From assembly GCA_045534445.1 (NCBI GenBank), contig JAZSJQ010000057.1, positions 45,309 through 109,308 of the forward strand: a DNA stretch of 64,000 bases, written 5' to 3'. Of the stretch, positions 8,209-15,559 are shown piece by piece (position 1 is the first letter of the stretch; the number at the start of each line of letters is the position of its first letter). The notes below the pieces were generated by a model. The model was not told the DNA's origin. It saw only the letters and a list, made by a program, of their open reading frames with translations, and ran no database searches. Origin of the DNA: JAISGQ01 sp045534445 (lineage in GTDB: Bacteria; Bacillota; Clostridia; Oscillospirales; Acutalibacteraceae). A program made the position numbers and the translations under genes.

Positions 8209-8859
8209 CTATACTTTTTTATCTCTGAGCATGGGGCGTGCTATCTTTTCATTGAAAAGCTCAATGAGCGGTCCCATGAAGAAGGCTGTGATTATGGTTC
8301 CGATGCCGATGATGGTCGGGATCGCCTTCCATTCTCCGCCGCCCAGCACAAACAGCAGTGCGCCCGATATCACGCAGACGATGTCTGTGCAGATGCGGAT
8401 ATACTTGAATTTCCATAATTTCCATTTGTTTGCGCAGATAAGCGCAATTGCATCATAGGTGGATACGCCAAGGTCGGCGGTCATATAAAGCGATGAGCCG
8501 AAGCATATGACCACTATGCCCACTATCAGACAGCCTATTCTCAGTGGCAGTGAAGGCTCATCGAACACCTTCAGAAGCAGTCCGTGGGTAAATTCGGTAA
8601 CGTAGCCTAAAAGGAACAGGTTTATAAATGTGGCGATGCCTATGTAATGCCTGTCAAAAACAAGGCTGAACAGCAGAAGCACTGCGTTGACTATTACATA
8701 TAATGTACCGAAATCTATGGGTATGAGCCTGTCAAGTCCGCTCATAAGGGACTGGAACGGGTCTACACCAAAGGCGGCTATCTTGAAAACAGCCACGCTC
8801 ACTGCGCAGATTATTACACCTGCTGCCGACATTATTATCCTCTTTACGGTATTATTCAA
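8209..8859 (-). CDS. YczE/YitT-like integral membrane protein
   Basis: 216 residues with five predicted membrane segments. GVDPFQSLMSGL near residue 31 and LGVSTYDAIAL near 131 are the duplicated DP/S-F/Y-xx signature of the YczE/YyaS membrane family, whose members sit next to transport or regulatory genes and have no proven reaction. The start is TTG at 8859, chosen because AGAGG stands 9 nt upstream; the next Met is inside the first helix. Divergent from the radical SAM gene at 9025. Confidence 0.75.
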   Translation of the reverse strand: MNNTVKRIIMSAAGVIICAVSVAVFKIAAFGVDPFQSLMSGLDRLIPIDFGTLYVIVNAVLLLFSLVFDRHYIGIATFINLFLLGYVTEFTHGLLLKVFDEPSLPLRIGCLIVGIVVICFGSSLYMTADLGVSTYDAIALICANKWKLWKFKYIRICTDIVCVISGALLFVLGGGEWKAIPTIIGIGTIITAFFMGPLIELFNEKIARPMLRDKKV

Positions 8860-9024
8860 ATTGTTTCCTCTTTCCTGTTTTTACTGCTTCAGTATTATAA
8901 CTTCATTGCGTATCTATGTCAACAAAAACAATCTGGTCATATAAATAAACTCATAACTGACTATTTTAAAATGACCAGTTTTGTATTATCTTTATTATAT
9001 AACTGAGAAAACGGAGGCATTGCT

Positions 9025-9630
9025 ATGATGACCATTACATACAAGGTTAAAAACGGCATATATGTCAATATGACAAACCGCTGTCCCTGCGCCTGCACCT
9101 TCTGCCTGAGGCAGAACGGCGACTGCGTATACGGCTCGGATTCCCTGTGGCTCGAGCGTGAGCCGACGGTCAGTGAGGTCTGCGAAAGCATTGATTCCTA
9201 CGACCTTTCAAAGGAACAGGAGATCGTTTTCTGCGGCTACGGTGAGCCCACAGAACGGCTTGACGATCTGCTGGAGGTGGCTTCCTTTATCCGTTCTAAG
9301 AGTGATATCCCCATTCGCATAAACACTAACGGACTCTCTGACCTTATAAACGGCGAAAAGACTGCACAGAAGCTTCGTGGACTTATCGACACCGTTTCAA
9401 TAAGCCTCAATGCCACAAACAAAGAGGATTATCTGAGCATAGTCCGCCCAAAGTTTGGCATTGATTCTTTCGATGCCATGCTCAGCTTTGCAAAGGACTG
9501 CACCCTTTATGTCCCCAATGTTATAATGACGGTGGTCGATGTGGTCACCACTCCCGAAGAGCAGGAGACATGCAGGGAGATATGCCGGTCTGTCGGAGCA
9601 ACGCTTCGCGTAAGACCGTATGAGGAATAA
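9025..9630 (+). CDS. TatD-associated radical SAM protein
   Basis: 201 residues, first of two ATGs after GGAGG at 9013. CPCACTFC near residue 21-28 is the CxxxCxxC motif for the 4Fe-4S cluster; FCGYGEPTERLDDL matches the GGE-type SAM-binding strand, and NTNGL and SISLNA follow. The short length and ending fit the radical SAM family found beside or fused to TatD nucleases in Firmicutes. No TatD gene lies in this window. The modified substrate is unknown. Stands alone between divergent YczE-like gene and an ABC exporter with its own promoter. Confidence 0.82.
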   Translation: MMTITYKVKNGIYVNMTNRCPCACTFCLRQNGDCVYGSDSLWLEREPTVSEVCESIDSYDLSKEQEIVFCGYGEPTERLDDLLEVASFIRSKSDIPIRINTNGLSDLINGEKTAQKLRGLIDTVSISLNATNKEDYLSIVRPKFGIDSFDAMLSFAKDCTLYVPNVIMTVVDVVTTPEEQETCREICRSVGATLRVRPYEE

Positions 9631-9651
9631 GTGTATTCTGATGCTTTTGTG

Positions 9652-9679
9652 TTGAAACGGGTAATTTTTCATATATAAT
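9652..9679 (+). promoter_or_regulatory. SigA-type promoter for the ABC exporter operon
   Basis: TTGAAA at 9652-9657 and TATAAT at 9674-9679 with a 16-nt spacer, 33 nt before the ATG at 9713. Confidence 0.65.
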
Positions 9680-9712
9680 CAAATTATACTGATAAAAAAG
9701 GAACGTGATGCT

Positions 9713-11557
9713 ATGGCAGGACCTATGGGAAGAGGTCTTGGACCTCGCGGATTTCTTACCGATGAAGAAAAGCAGAATATGCCGAAGGTTACAAAGGGGC
9801 TTCTTCTGCGTATTTTAAGCTACTTAAAGCCCTACTGGCTCCAGTTTGTTTTTGTGTTCGTCGCCATTCTCCTGTCGGCGGGTGTGGGACTTCTCCCCTC
9901 CATCATTACAGGACGAATCGTTGACGAGGCACTTATCGGCAACGACCTTGCACTACTTATAAAGCTTCTGCTTATGGCTTTTGCAACTCTGACCATATCT
10001 CAGGTCATCGGAGTGCTGGAAAACTACATAAACGCATGGATATCCCAGCGCATCATCTTCGATATGAAGAACCAGATGTATGACCATCTCCAGCACATGC
10101 CCCACTCCTTCTTTACCTCCGAAAAGCAGGGCGATATCATAACACGAATGAACACGGACATCAGCGGCGTAAGCTCTGTTATTTCCGGCACTCTGTCTAG
10201 CATAGTCAGCAACGTGGCGACAGTCGTTACCACCCTTGTGGCTCTCTTTACAATGAGCTGGAAGCTGGCACTTGTGGGCATTGTGGTAATCCCTCTGCTT
10301 ATTCTTCCTACAAAGAGCGTCGGTAAGACAAGATGGAAGCTTCTGACCGAAAGTCAGGCAAAGAACGACGAGATGAATCAGCTTGTAAACGAGACTCTCA
10401 GCGTCAGCGGTTCGATGCTCGTAAAGCTCTTTACAAGGGAAAAGAAAGAGTATGACCGCTTTGTGGACGTAAACGAAGAGGTTACTCAACTGGCACTTAA
10501 GGAACAGCGAAGCGGTAAGTGGTTTATGGTCATTATGGGTATGTTTAGCCAGATAGGACCTCTGCTGATTTATTTTGCAGGCGGTCTGTTCATTATAAAA
10601 GGGCTCGACCCCACCCTTACGGTCGGTGTCATCACCGCTACCGTTGCCCTTATCAATCGCCTTTATCGACCCGTTCAGTCGCTTTTAAACATTCAGGTGG
10701 ACTTTACCCGTTCCCTTGCACTCTTTACCCGTATATTCGATTATTTCGACAAGGAGAACACCATTGTCTCCCCCGAAAACGGAAAGAAGCCCCATGTTGC
10801 CTGCGCTGACATCGATTTTGATCACGTTGCTTTCTCCTACACTCCCGAAAAGCCCCTGCTGACGGATATCGATTTTACCGTTCCCGGCGGGCAGATGTTT
10901 GCCATAGTCGGCCCTTCAGGCTCGGGTAAGTCTACGGTTGTAAACCTTATTCCGAGACTTTATGATTGTCTCGACGGCTGTGTTACTGTAGGCGGTGTTG
11001 ACGTGCGCGATTTTGACCTTACATATCTGCGCGAGAAGATTGGCGTTGTAACTCAGGACACTTACCTTTTCAACGGCACCATAAAAGAAAATCTCCTGTA
11101 TGCAAAGGACGATGCAACACAGGAAGAGATAGAAAATGCCTGCCGAACTGCAAGCATTCACGATTTTATTGTAAATCAGCCCGACGGTTACGACACAATG
11201 GTGGGCAACCGAGGCTTGAAGCTCTCAGGCGGTGAGAAGCAGAGACTTTCCATTGCCCGTGTCATACTCAAGAATCCCGATATTCTCATTCTGGACGAAG
11301 CTACCTCCGCCCTTGACTCGATCTCCGAAAACGCCATTCAGGACGCTCTCGAGGTGCTTATGGACGGCAGGACAAGCATTGTCATCGCTCACAGGCTTTC
11401 TACAATTCTCAAAGCAGATAAGATTCTTGTTGTAAAGGACGGAGTCATTGCAGAGCAGGGTACTCACGAGGATCTGCTGGCTAAGGGAGGCACTTACAGA
11501 GATCTGTACGAGACACAGTTCAGACAAATTCTCGAATATGAGGCTGAAAAGAAGTAG
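9713..11557 (+). CDS. ABC exporter, fused membrane and ATPase domains
   Basis: 614 residues. A Gly/Pro-rich leader is followed by a six-segment ABC transmembrane domain (about 35-325) and a nucleotide-binding domain (about 365-605) with Walker A GPSGSGKST at 399-407, signature LSGGEKQR near 504, Walker B ILILDEATSALD near 524 and H-loop IAHRLST. All residues for ATP hydrolysis are present. It is an MsbA/LmrA-type half transporter expected to work as a homodimer, since no second half is adjacent. Substrate unknown; multidrug or lipid export is usual. It overlaps nothing and is followed after 6 nt by the acetyltransferase-like gene, suggesting one transcript. Confidence 0.93.
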   Translation: MAGPMGRGLGPRGFLTDEEKQNMPKVTKGLLLRILSYLKPYWLQFVFVFVAILLSAGVGLLPSIITGRIVDEALIGNDLALLIKLLLMAFATLTISQVIGVLENYINAWISQRIIFDMKNQMYDHLQHMPHSFFTSEKQGDIITRMNTDISGVSSVISGTLSSIVSNVATVVTTLVALFTMSWKLALVGIVVIPLLILPTKSVGKTRWKLLTESQAKNDEMNQLVNETLSVSGSMLVKLFTREKKEYDRFVDVNEEVTQLALKEQRSGKWFMVIMGMFSQIGPLLIYFAGGLFIIKGLDPTLTVGVITATVALINRLYRPVQSLLNIQVDFTRSLALFTRIFDYFDKENTIVSPENGKKPHVACADIDFDHVAFSYTPEKPLLTDIDFTVPGGQMFAIVGPSGSGKSTVVNLIPRLYDCLDGCVTVGGVDVRDFDLTYLREKIGVVTQDTYLFNGTIKENLLYAKDDATQEEIENACRTASIHDFIVNQPDGYDTMVGNRGLKLSGGEKQRLSIARVILKNPDILILDEATSALDSISENAIQDALEVLMDGRTSIVIAHRLSTILKADKILVVKDGVIAEQGTHEDLLAKGGTYRDLYETQFRQILEYEAEKK

Positions 11558-11563
11558 AATAAT

Positions 11564-12352
11564 ATGATATTCACAAAAGAACAACTGAAAAAACAGATTG
11601 CCGAAATGGGCATTTCCCCCTCGGACACTGTACTGATACATACATCCATGCGTGCTGTGGGCGAGGTTGAAAACGGAGCTGACGGAGTTATCGATGCATT
11701 TATTGAGTATCTCCGTGACGGTCTGTTTCTTGTTCCTACCCACACATGGGACAGGGTTTATTCCGAAAAGCCTGTATATGATGTAAGGAGCACTGTTCCT
11801 TGCATCGGCGCTCTGCCGAGGGCTGCGGCTTTCAGGCAGGACGGTGTGCGATCCCTGCACCCCACGCACTCTGTATGGGCTTGCGGCAAAGGTGCTGAGG
11901 ATTTTATTAAAAACGAAGAAAACGCACTCTCCCCTTGTCCTCCCGGCTTTGTATGGGATCGTCTTGCAGATGTGAATGCAAAAATACTTCTGATCGGTGT
12001 TGGAAACGATAAAAATACCTTTATTCACGCCGTCGAAGAGGTTGCTGACATTCCCGACAGACTCGCGGAAAATCCCTTTGAGGTAACGATTCTCGACTAC
12101 GACGGCAATGCTCACCGTCACCCCTATCGCTGCCATTGCTGCAGCAGATCGGACGATGTGTCGAGGCAATTTGTGAATTTTGACAAGCCGCTTGTCAAAC
12201 TTGGCGCACAATCCTTCGGCAAGCTCGGTAATGCTGATGTGCGTATTGTTGACGCCGCTCTCTGCAAGGAGATTATTCTTCGGATTTATTCACGGGCAGA
12301 CAGCGACCTGTGCATAGAGCTGTGTGAGATACCAACGGAGTTTTATATGTGA
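11564..12352 (+). CDS. AAC(3)/YokD-like acyl-CoA-dependent N-acetyltransferase family protein
   Basis: 262 residues. SDTVLIHTSMRAVGEVENGA near the N-terminus, FLVPTHTW near 55, LHPTHSVWACG near 97-107 and LLIGVGNDKNTFIHAVEE near 143 are the successive signatures of the aminoglycoside 3-N-acetyltransferase fold. In classical resistance enzymes the third motif usually reads GVGxDxNT with a conserved His before the Asp; here it is Asn. HCCSRSDDVSRQF near 194 replaces the usual His-rich loop. Many chromosomal relatives are not resistance enzymes, so an antibiotic substrate is not implied. Co-transcribed with the ABC exporter; a terminator hairpin directly follows the stop codon. Confidence 0.8.
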   Translation: MIFTKEQLKKQIAEMGISPSDTVLIHTSMRAVGEVENGADGVIDAFIEYLRDGLFLVPTHTWDRVYSEKPVYDVRSTVPCIGALPRAAAFRQDGVRSLHPTHSVWACGKGAEDFIKNEENALSPCPPGFVWDRLADVNAKILLIGVGNDKNTFIHAVEEVADIPDRLAENPFEVTILDYDGNAHRHPYRCHCCSRSDDVSRQFVNFDKPLVKLGAQSFGKLGNADVRIVDAALCKEIILRIYSRADSDLCIELCEIPTEFYM

Positions 12353-12383
12353 AAAGCCACGGCGGAATTACCGCCGTGGCTTT
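12353..12383 (+). terminator. Terminator of the exporter/acetyltransferase operon
   Basis: AAAGCCACGGCGG and CCGCCGTGGCTTT form a 13-bp stem around AATTA, starting 1 nt after the stop codon; the U tract is short (TTTACTT). Confidence 0.75.
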
Positions 12384-12384
12384 A

Positions 12385-12530
12385 CTTATGCTTCGCCTTT
12401 GGTGAAATATTTTGCCTATCGGCAAAATGTGAAATTAAATCCACCCACCGCCGCGACGATTTCACTCAAGCTTTGCTCGAATTTCACATTGCAGAGCAAT
12501 ATTTCTCCCCCCCGAAAGGGTGGATTTAGT
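12385..12530. repeat. Modular hairpin repeat with GTGAAAT/ATTTCAC units
   Basis: Successive small palindromes (TTTTGCC-TATC-GGCAAAA; ATTGCAGAGCAAT) are separated by GTGAAAT or ATTTCAC boxes, and AAATCCACCC near 12434 is repeated inverted as GGGTGGATTT near 12519. No coding signal. I recall similar strings in many gut Clostridia genomes. Confidence 0.5.
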
Positions 12531-12565
12531 AAAAAAAGACCTTGTCTTTCGACAAGGTCTTTTTT
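12531..12565 (-). terminator. Terminator after the tRNA genes
   Basis: GACCTTGTC and GACAAGGTC (12538-12546, 12551-12559) enclose a 4-nt loop, with T7 on the minus strand and T6 on the plus strand, so it can act in both directions. Confidence 0.85.
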
Positions 12566-12566
12566 C

Positions 12567-12651
12567 TGGTGGGAGCGGGTGGATTCGAACCACCGAAGTC
12601 GTCGACAACAGATTTACAGTCTGCCCCCTTTGGCCACTCGGGAACACTCCC
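12567..12651 (-). tRNA. tRNA-Tyr (GUA), CCA encoded
   Basis: On the minus strand the acceptor arms GGGAGTG and CGCTCCC pair (one G-T), the anticodon loop is CTGTAAA with anticodon GTA, a long variable arm is present as expected of bacterial tRNA-Tyr, and the T arm contains GGTTCGAATCC. The discriminator is A and CCA is encoded at 12569-12567. 85 nt. Confidence 0.93.
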
Positions 12652-12679
12652 ATGTTCCTATTTATTCAATTGCACGATC

Positions 12680-12755
12680 TGGAGCCGGTGGACGGACTCG
12701 AACCACCGCTCTGCTCGTCACAAATCAGCTGCTCTACCAACTGAGCTACACCGGC
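12680..12755 (-). tRNA. tRNA-Thr (UGU) with an irregular anticodon arm
   Basis: 76 nt on the minus strand. Acceptor stem GCCGGTG/CACCGGC is perfect, D arm GCTC/GAGC is intact, T arm GGTGG/CCGTC pairs with two wobbles around TTCGAGT, and CCA is encoded. The anticodon loop reads TTTGTGA, giving anticodon TGT. Oddities: the anticodon stem GCTGA/CGAGC has mismatches at 30-40 (G.G) and 31-39 (A.C), and position 37 is G rather than the A normally found in threonine tRNAs. It is transcribed together with tRNA-Tyr. It could be a degenerate gene or a sequencing artefact. Confidence 0.75.
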
Positions 12756-12812
12756 ACGCCGTGAATCCCAACCTCGCTTACGAGGTTACTGCCCTTTCGC
12801 AGAACGCTTGCT

Positions 12813-12841
12813 TAATATACATCATAAAACGATATTTGTCA
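12813..12841 (-). promoter_or_regulatory. Strong promoter for tRNA-Thr/tRNA-Tyr
   Basis: On the minus strand TTGACA (12841-12836) and TATATT (12818-12813) are 17 nt apart, about 58 nt before the mature 5' end of tRNA-Thr. Near-consensus, as expected for a stable RNA operon. Confidence 0.8.
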
Positions 12842-13068
12842 AGGCTTTTTTCAAATTTTCCGAAAATTATTTTTCATCCGTTTTCGAAAAGCTTACTCGA
12901 GCCTTACTGCCGCCATTTATGTGCCGGATTTTGTTTAAGTTTAACATAGAATTTCTGATTTTGCAAGTATTACTCTCCTTTGTTTGTGAAATATTTTAGA
13001 TAACCTGCAAAAATGCATATCTGTAAAATATAAAATCTTCTGCTATGAAAAAGTGGCTCTTTTTCAAA
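12842..13068. other. AT-rich intergenic stretch without gene
   Basis: Between the tRNA promoter and the promoter of the HTH regulator I see only AT-rich sequence with short imperfect hairpins; no open frame has a ribosome binding site. Confidence 0.6.
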
Positions 13069-13097
13069 TTGATAGCCCTTGCGGATAGCTGTATAAT
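13069..13097 (+). promoter_or_regulatory. SigA-type promoter for the HTH regulator
   Basis: TTGATA (13069-13074) and TATAAT (13092-13097) are separated by 17 nt, 33 nt before the ATG. Confidence 0.7.
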
Positions 13098-13130
13098 TTA
13101 TATCAGAGAACAAACAAAAGGAGTTTTATT

Positions 13131-13592
13131 ATGAATGAAAAGTACGCAGAGGGAAATTTTTACACCATTAATCATATTGTCATGTTTTCAGGTCTTTCCG
13201 ACCGAACAATACGAAATTATATCTCCATGGGTCTGCTCAAAGGCGAAAAGATTAACGGCCTGTGGCACTTTACTCCCGAGCAGACTGAGGCATTTCTGAC
13301 TCACCCTTCTGTGCGTCCAAGTATTCTTGCAAAAAACAATGCCATTGTCTATGATTTTCTGCTCAATGATAAAAAGGCAGCGCACGAAGGCTGCATTATA
13401 CTCGATTTTCCGGACGATGACCCCAAAAAGCTTTCAGCATTTTTCTGCTATACCATAAGCAATGGTGGATACAGCAACATTAATTTCAGCTTTGACTGTA
13501 TTAAAAAGTCTGTTCCCCGTGTTATTCTCAGTGGTTATACTGAGGATATTCTGAAGCTTGTTACAGAGTATTATAAGCAGCGGAACAATTAA
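13131..13592 (+). CDS. MerR-like helix-turn-helix regulator
   Basis: 153 residues, ATG after AAAGGAG. Residues 10-55 (FYTINHIVMFSGLSDRTIRNYISMGLLKGEKINGLWHF) form the winged helix-turn-helix of MerR-type proteins, including the RNYxxMGLL recognition segment. The C-terminal half (about 75-150) is a small alpha/beta domain I do not recognise; it lacks the Cys ligands of metal-sensing members and the long dimerisation helix, so it may bind a small molecule or act through another contact. It has its own promoter and is followed after about 80 nt by the kinase-HAD fusion gene, which may be co-transcribed and may be its target. Confidence 0.72.
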   Translation: MNEKYAEGNFYTINHIVMFSGLSDRTIRNYISMGLLKGEKINGLWHFTPEQTEAFLTHPSVRPSILAKNNAIVYDFLLNDKKAAHEGCIILDFPDDDPKKLSAFFCYTISNGGYSNINFSFDCIKKSVPRVILSGYTEDILKLVTEYYKQRNN

Positions 13593-13670
13593 CCGTTTAT
13601 TTACAGCAGCGTCATTTCCTGTTGTCTTCTGTGTGGTATATGTATTGATAAACTGCTATGGAGGTAATTT

Positions 13671-14903
13671 ATGGACGCAGTCTTTATAGCTGATTCAATA
13701 GAGAAGCTTCATACTCCCGAACAAACTCTGATCGTCGGCATTGACGGGCTTGGCGGTGCAGGAAAAAGCACTGTTTCAAAAGAGATCATAGCTGTTCTTC
13801 GCAGTAAGGGGTACGATGTCGCTCTTCTGCACATTGACGATTTCATTCACCCGAAATCTATACGTTATAATAACGATTTCGCCCCTTGGGAGTGCTATTA
13901 TAATCTCCAGTGGAGGTATGATTATCTGATAAATGAGGTTATTGGTGCTTTAAAATCAGGCGAGTCGCTCTGCAAAAGCATTGAGCTTTATGATAAAGAC
14001 AATGACACATATCTCAATCAGAGCATTTGTCTTAAAAATGGCGGCATACTGATTATAGAGGGGATTTTTCTTCAGAGAAGCGAGCTTTCAGATATTTTCG
14101 ACTATATGATATATATCGATGTTCCCGAAAAAACGAGGCTTAAAAGAGTGCTGTCAAGGGACGGGTATATAGGAGACAGTGAGCAGATAAAGGAAAAGTA
14201 CGAAAGCAGATATTTCCCTGCTGAGCGTTATTACGTCAAGACCTGTTCACCTGCCGAAAATGCAGATTATACCGCAAAGAGTGTTAAATGGCTGTTTTTT
14301 GACTTGGGCGGTACTGTTTATGATGAAAGTCTTTCCGACAGGCAGAGAATAGAAGGGTTACTTGAAAAAGCATCTTCGGAAATTACTGCCGACAAGTTTT
14401 ATGAGCATATGAAGGTTTCTGCAATGACTTTTGCAGAATCCCCCTTCTCCGAAGCACGAAATTATTTCGGTATTGCGAAAAATGTACCCTATTCAAATGA
14501 GAAGGAATTTCTTTACCCTCATGCTGTTGATGTAATTAAGGTTCTATCGGAAAAGTACAGTCTTGCCGTTCTTGCAAATCAGCCTGTCAATACTATGGAC
14601 AGACTTAAAATGGACGGGCTTTATGGTTGTTTCAAAATAATCCTTCTCTCAGAGTACGAGAATATGTTTAAGCCTGATATCGGCTTTTTTGAATATGCAC
14701 TCAGGAAAGCTGGCTGTGAACCTTCTGAAGCTGTTATGATAGGCGACAGGCTTGATAATGACGTTTATCCTGCCAAGAAACTCGGTATGATTACTGTCAG
14801 AATAAAGCAGGGGCTTTTTTCGGTGCAGGAGGCTGCAAGCGAAAAATATACGCCTGATTACGAGGTCGATAGTCTTGCCGAGCTGCTCGAATTGGAACTA
14901 TAG
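13671..14903 (+). CDS. Fusion of uridine kinase-like P-loop kinase and HAD-like hydrolase
   Basis: 410 residues, ATG after GGAGG. Residues 1-205 are a nucleoside/panthothenate-kinase-like domain: Walker A GIDGLGGAGKST at 23-34, HIDDFIHP with the catalytic-type Asp pair near 61, a LIIEGIFL Walker-B-like strand near 125 and a basic lid RVLSRDG near 160. Residues 207-410 are a HAD domain: FFDLGGTVYDE near 208, LANQPV near 305, Lys in FKPDIGFF near 330 and GDRLDNDVYPAKKLG near 357. The HAD motif I is DxGGT instead of DxDGT, so the general acid/base Asp is missing and phosphatase activity is uncertain. Both domains read through without a stop, so this is one polypeptide. Substrate unknown. Confidence 0.85.
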   Translation: MDAVFIADSIEKLHTPEQTLIVGIDGLGGAGKSTVSKEIIAVLRSKGYDVALLHIDDFIHPKSIRYNNDFAPWECYYNLQWRYDYLINEVIGALKSGESLCKSIELYDKDNDTYLNQSICLKNGGILIIEGIFLQRSELSDIFDYMIYIDVPEKTRLKRVLSRDGYIGDSEQIKEKYESRYFPAERYYVKTCSPAENADYTAKSVKWLFFDLGGTVYDESLSDRQRIEGLLEKASSEITADKFYEHMKVSAMTFAESPFSEARNYFGIAKNVPYSNEKEFLYPHAVDVIKVLSEKYSLAVLANQPVNTMDRLKMDGLYGCFKIILLSEYENMFKPDIGFFEYALRKAGCEPSEAVMIGDRLDNDVYPAKKLGMITVRIKQGLFSVQEAASEKYTPDYEVDSLAELLELEL

Positions 14904-14917
14904 CATATAATATGAAG

Positions 14918-14949
14918 AAATGCAGACAGCCATACGGCTGTCTGCATTT
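14918..14949 (+). terminator. Terminator after the kinase-HAD gene
   Basis: AAATGCAGACAGCC and GGCTGTCTGCATTT form a 14-bp stem around ATAC, 15 nt after the stop codon. Confidence 0.75.
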
Positions 14950-14954
14950 GACAC

Positions 14955-15022
14955 CTAATCAGTCACCGAAGTTCGCCTTCAGCGAACTTGCCGACAGCTT
15001 CCCTTTAAGGGGAAGCCTTTTT
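14955..15022. repeat. Intergenic double-hairpin repeat, copy B
   Basis: AAGTTCGC/GCGAACTT and GCTTCCC/GGGGAAGC hairpins in the same order as copy A at 8101-8177, ending in a C-T6 run. It overlaps the last codons and stop of bioY (15005), so it also supplies a terminator-like end for that minus-strand gene. Confidence 0.55.
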
Positions 15023-15559
15023 TATTACAGTCAATATTCGCTTTGCAATAGCAGACGCAGGCAATAACAGCACAAGGTCTATAGGCAGTGCAACAAGCAT
15101 TGTAAGCCTCAATGCATCGAGTATTTCTGCGTCCGTGGCGTTTATATACAGCTTCATTATAAGGCAGAAGTACGCAAGTCCCACTGCATAAATGCAGGCA
15201 AGACCTGTTATACCCGAAAAATACAAATAACCTGCGGAGGGTGTTTTCCTTCGGTGGGCAACGAAACCTGCAACAAAGGCACATAAAATAAAGCCGATTA
15301 TGTATCCGAAGCCGGGTTTAAGGACATACATAAGTCCTCCTCCCTGCGCAAAAACAGGAAGTCCCGCAAGTCCCATCAGCATATACGTCAGCGCACTTGC
15401 CGCACCGCCCCTTGCGCCCAGCACCTGCCCTGCAAGCACCACGAAAAGTGATTGCAGGGTTATGGGTACAACAAGATCAATTTTTATGAATGCGCCTACT
15501 GCTATAAGCGCTGTAAACAAGCCGCACAGGACTATCTGAGCAGTTCTGTTATTCCGCAT
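15005..15559 (-). CDS. bioY: BioY family biotin transporter S component
   Basis: 184 residues with six hydrophobic segments. PITLQSLFVVLAGQVLGARGGAASAL and MLMGLAGLPVFAQGGG (residues about 32-72) followed by KPGFGYIIGF are the diagnostic BioY signature for substrate-specificity subunits of ECF-type vitamin importers. Biotin uptake would need the general EcfA/EcfT module, not present here. The start overlaps the stop of the helicase gene by 11 nt, so translation may be coupled. The final residues (KKASP, stop) are encoded by an intergenic repeat element, implying a repeat inserted at or near the original end of the gene. Confidence 0.9.
   Translation of the reverse strand: MRNNRTAQIVLCGLFTALIAVGAFIKIDLVVPITLQSLFVVLAGQVLGARGGAASALTYMLMGLAGLPVFAQGGGLMYVLKPGFGYIIGFILCAFVAGFVAHRRKTPSAGYLYFSGITGLACIYAVGLAYFCLIMKLYINATDAEILDALRLTMLVALPIDLVLLLPASAIAKRILTVIKKASP

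Noticed and set aside
11564..12352. Calling the AAC(3)-like gene an aminoglycoside resistance determinant
   Set aside because: Only family motifs are visible, one is altered (Asn for His), and chromosomal relatives often have no resistance activity.
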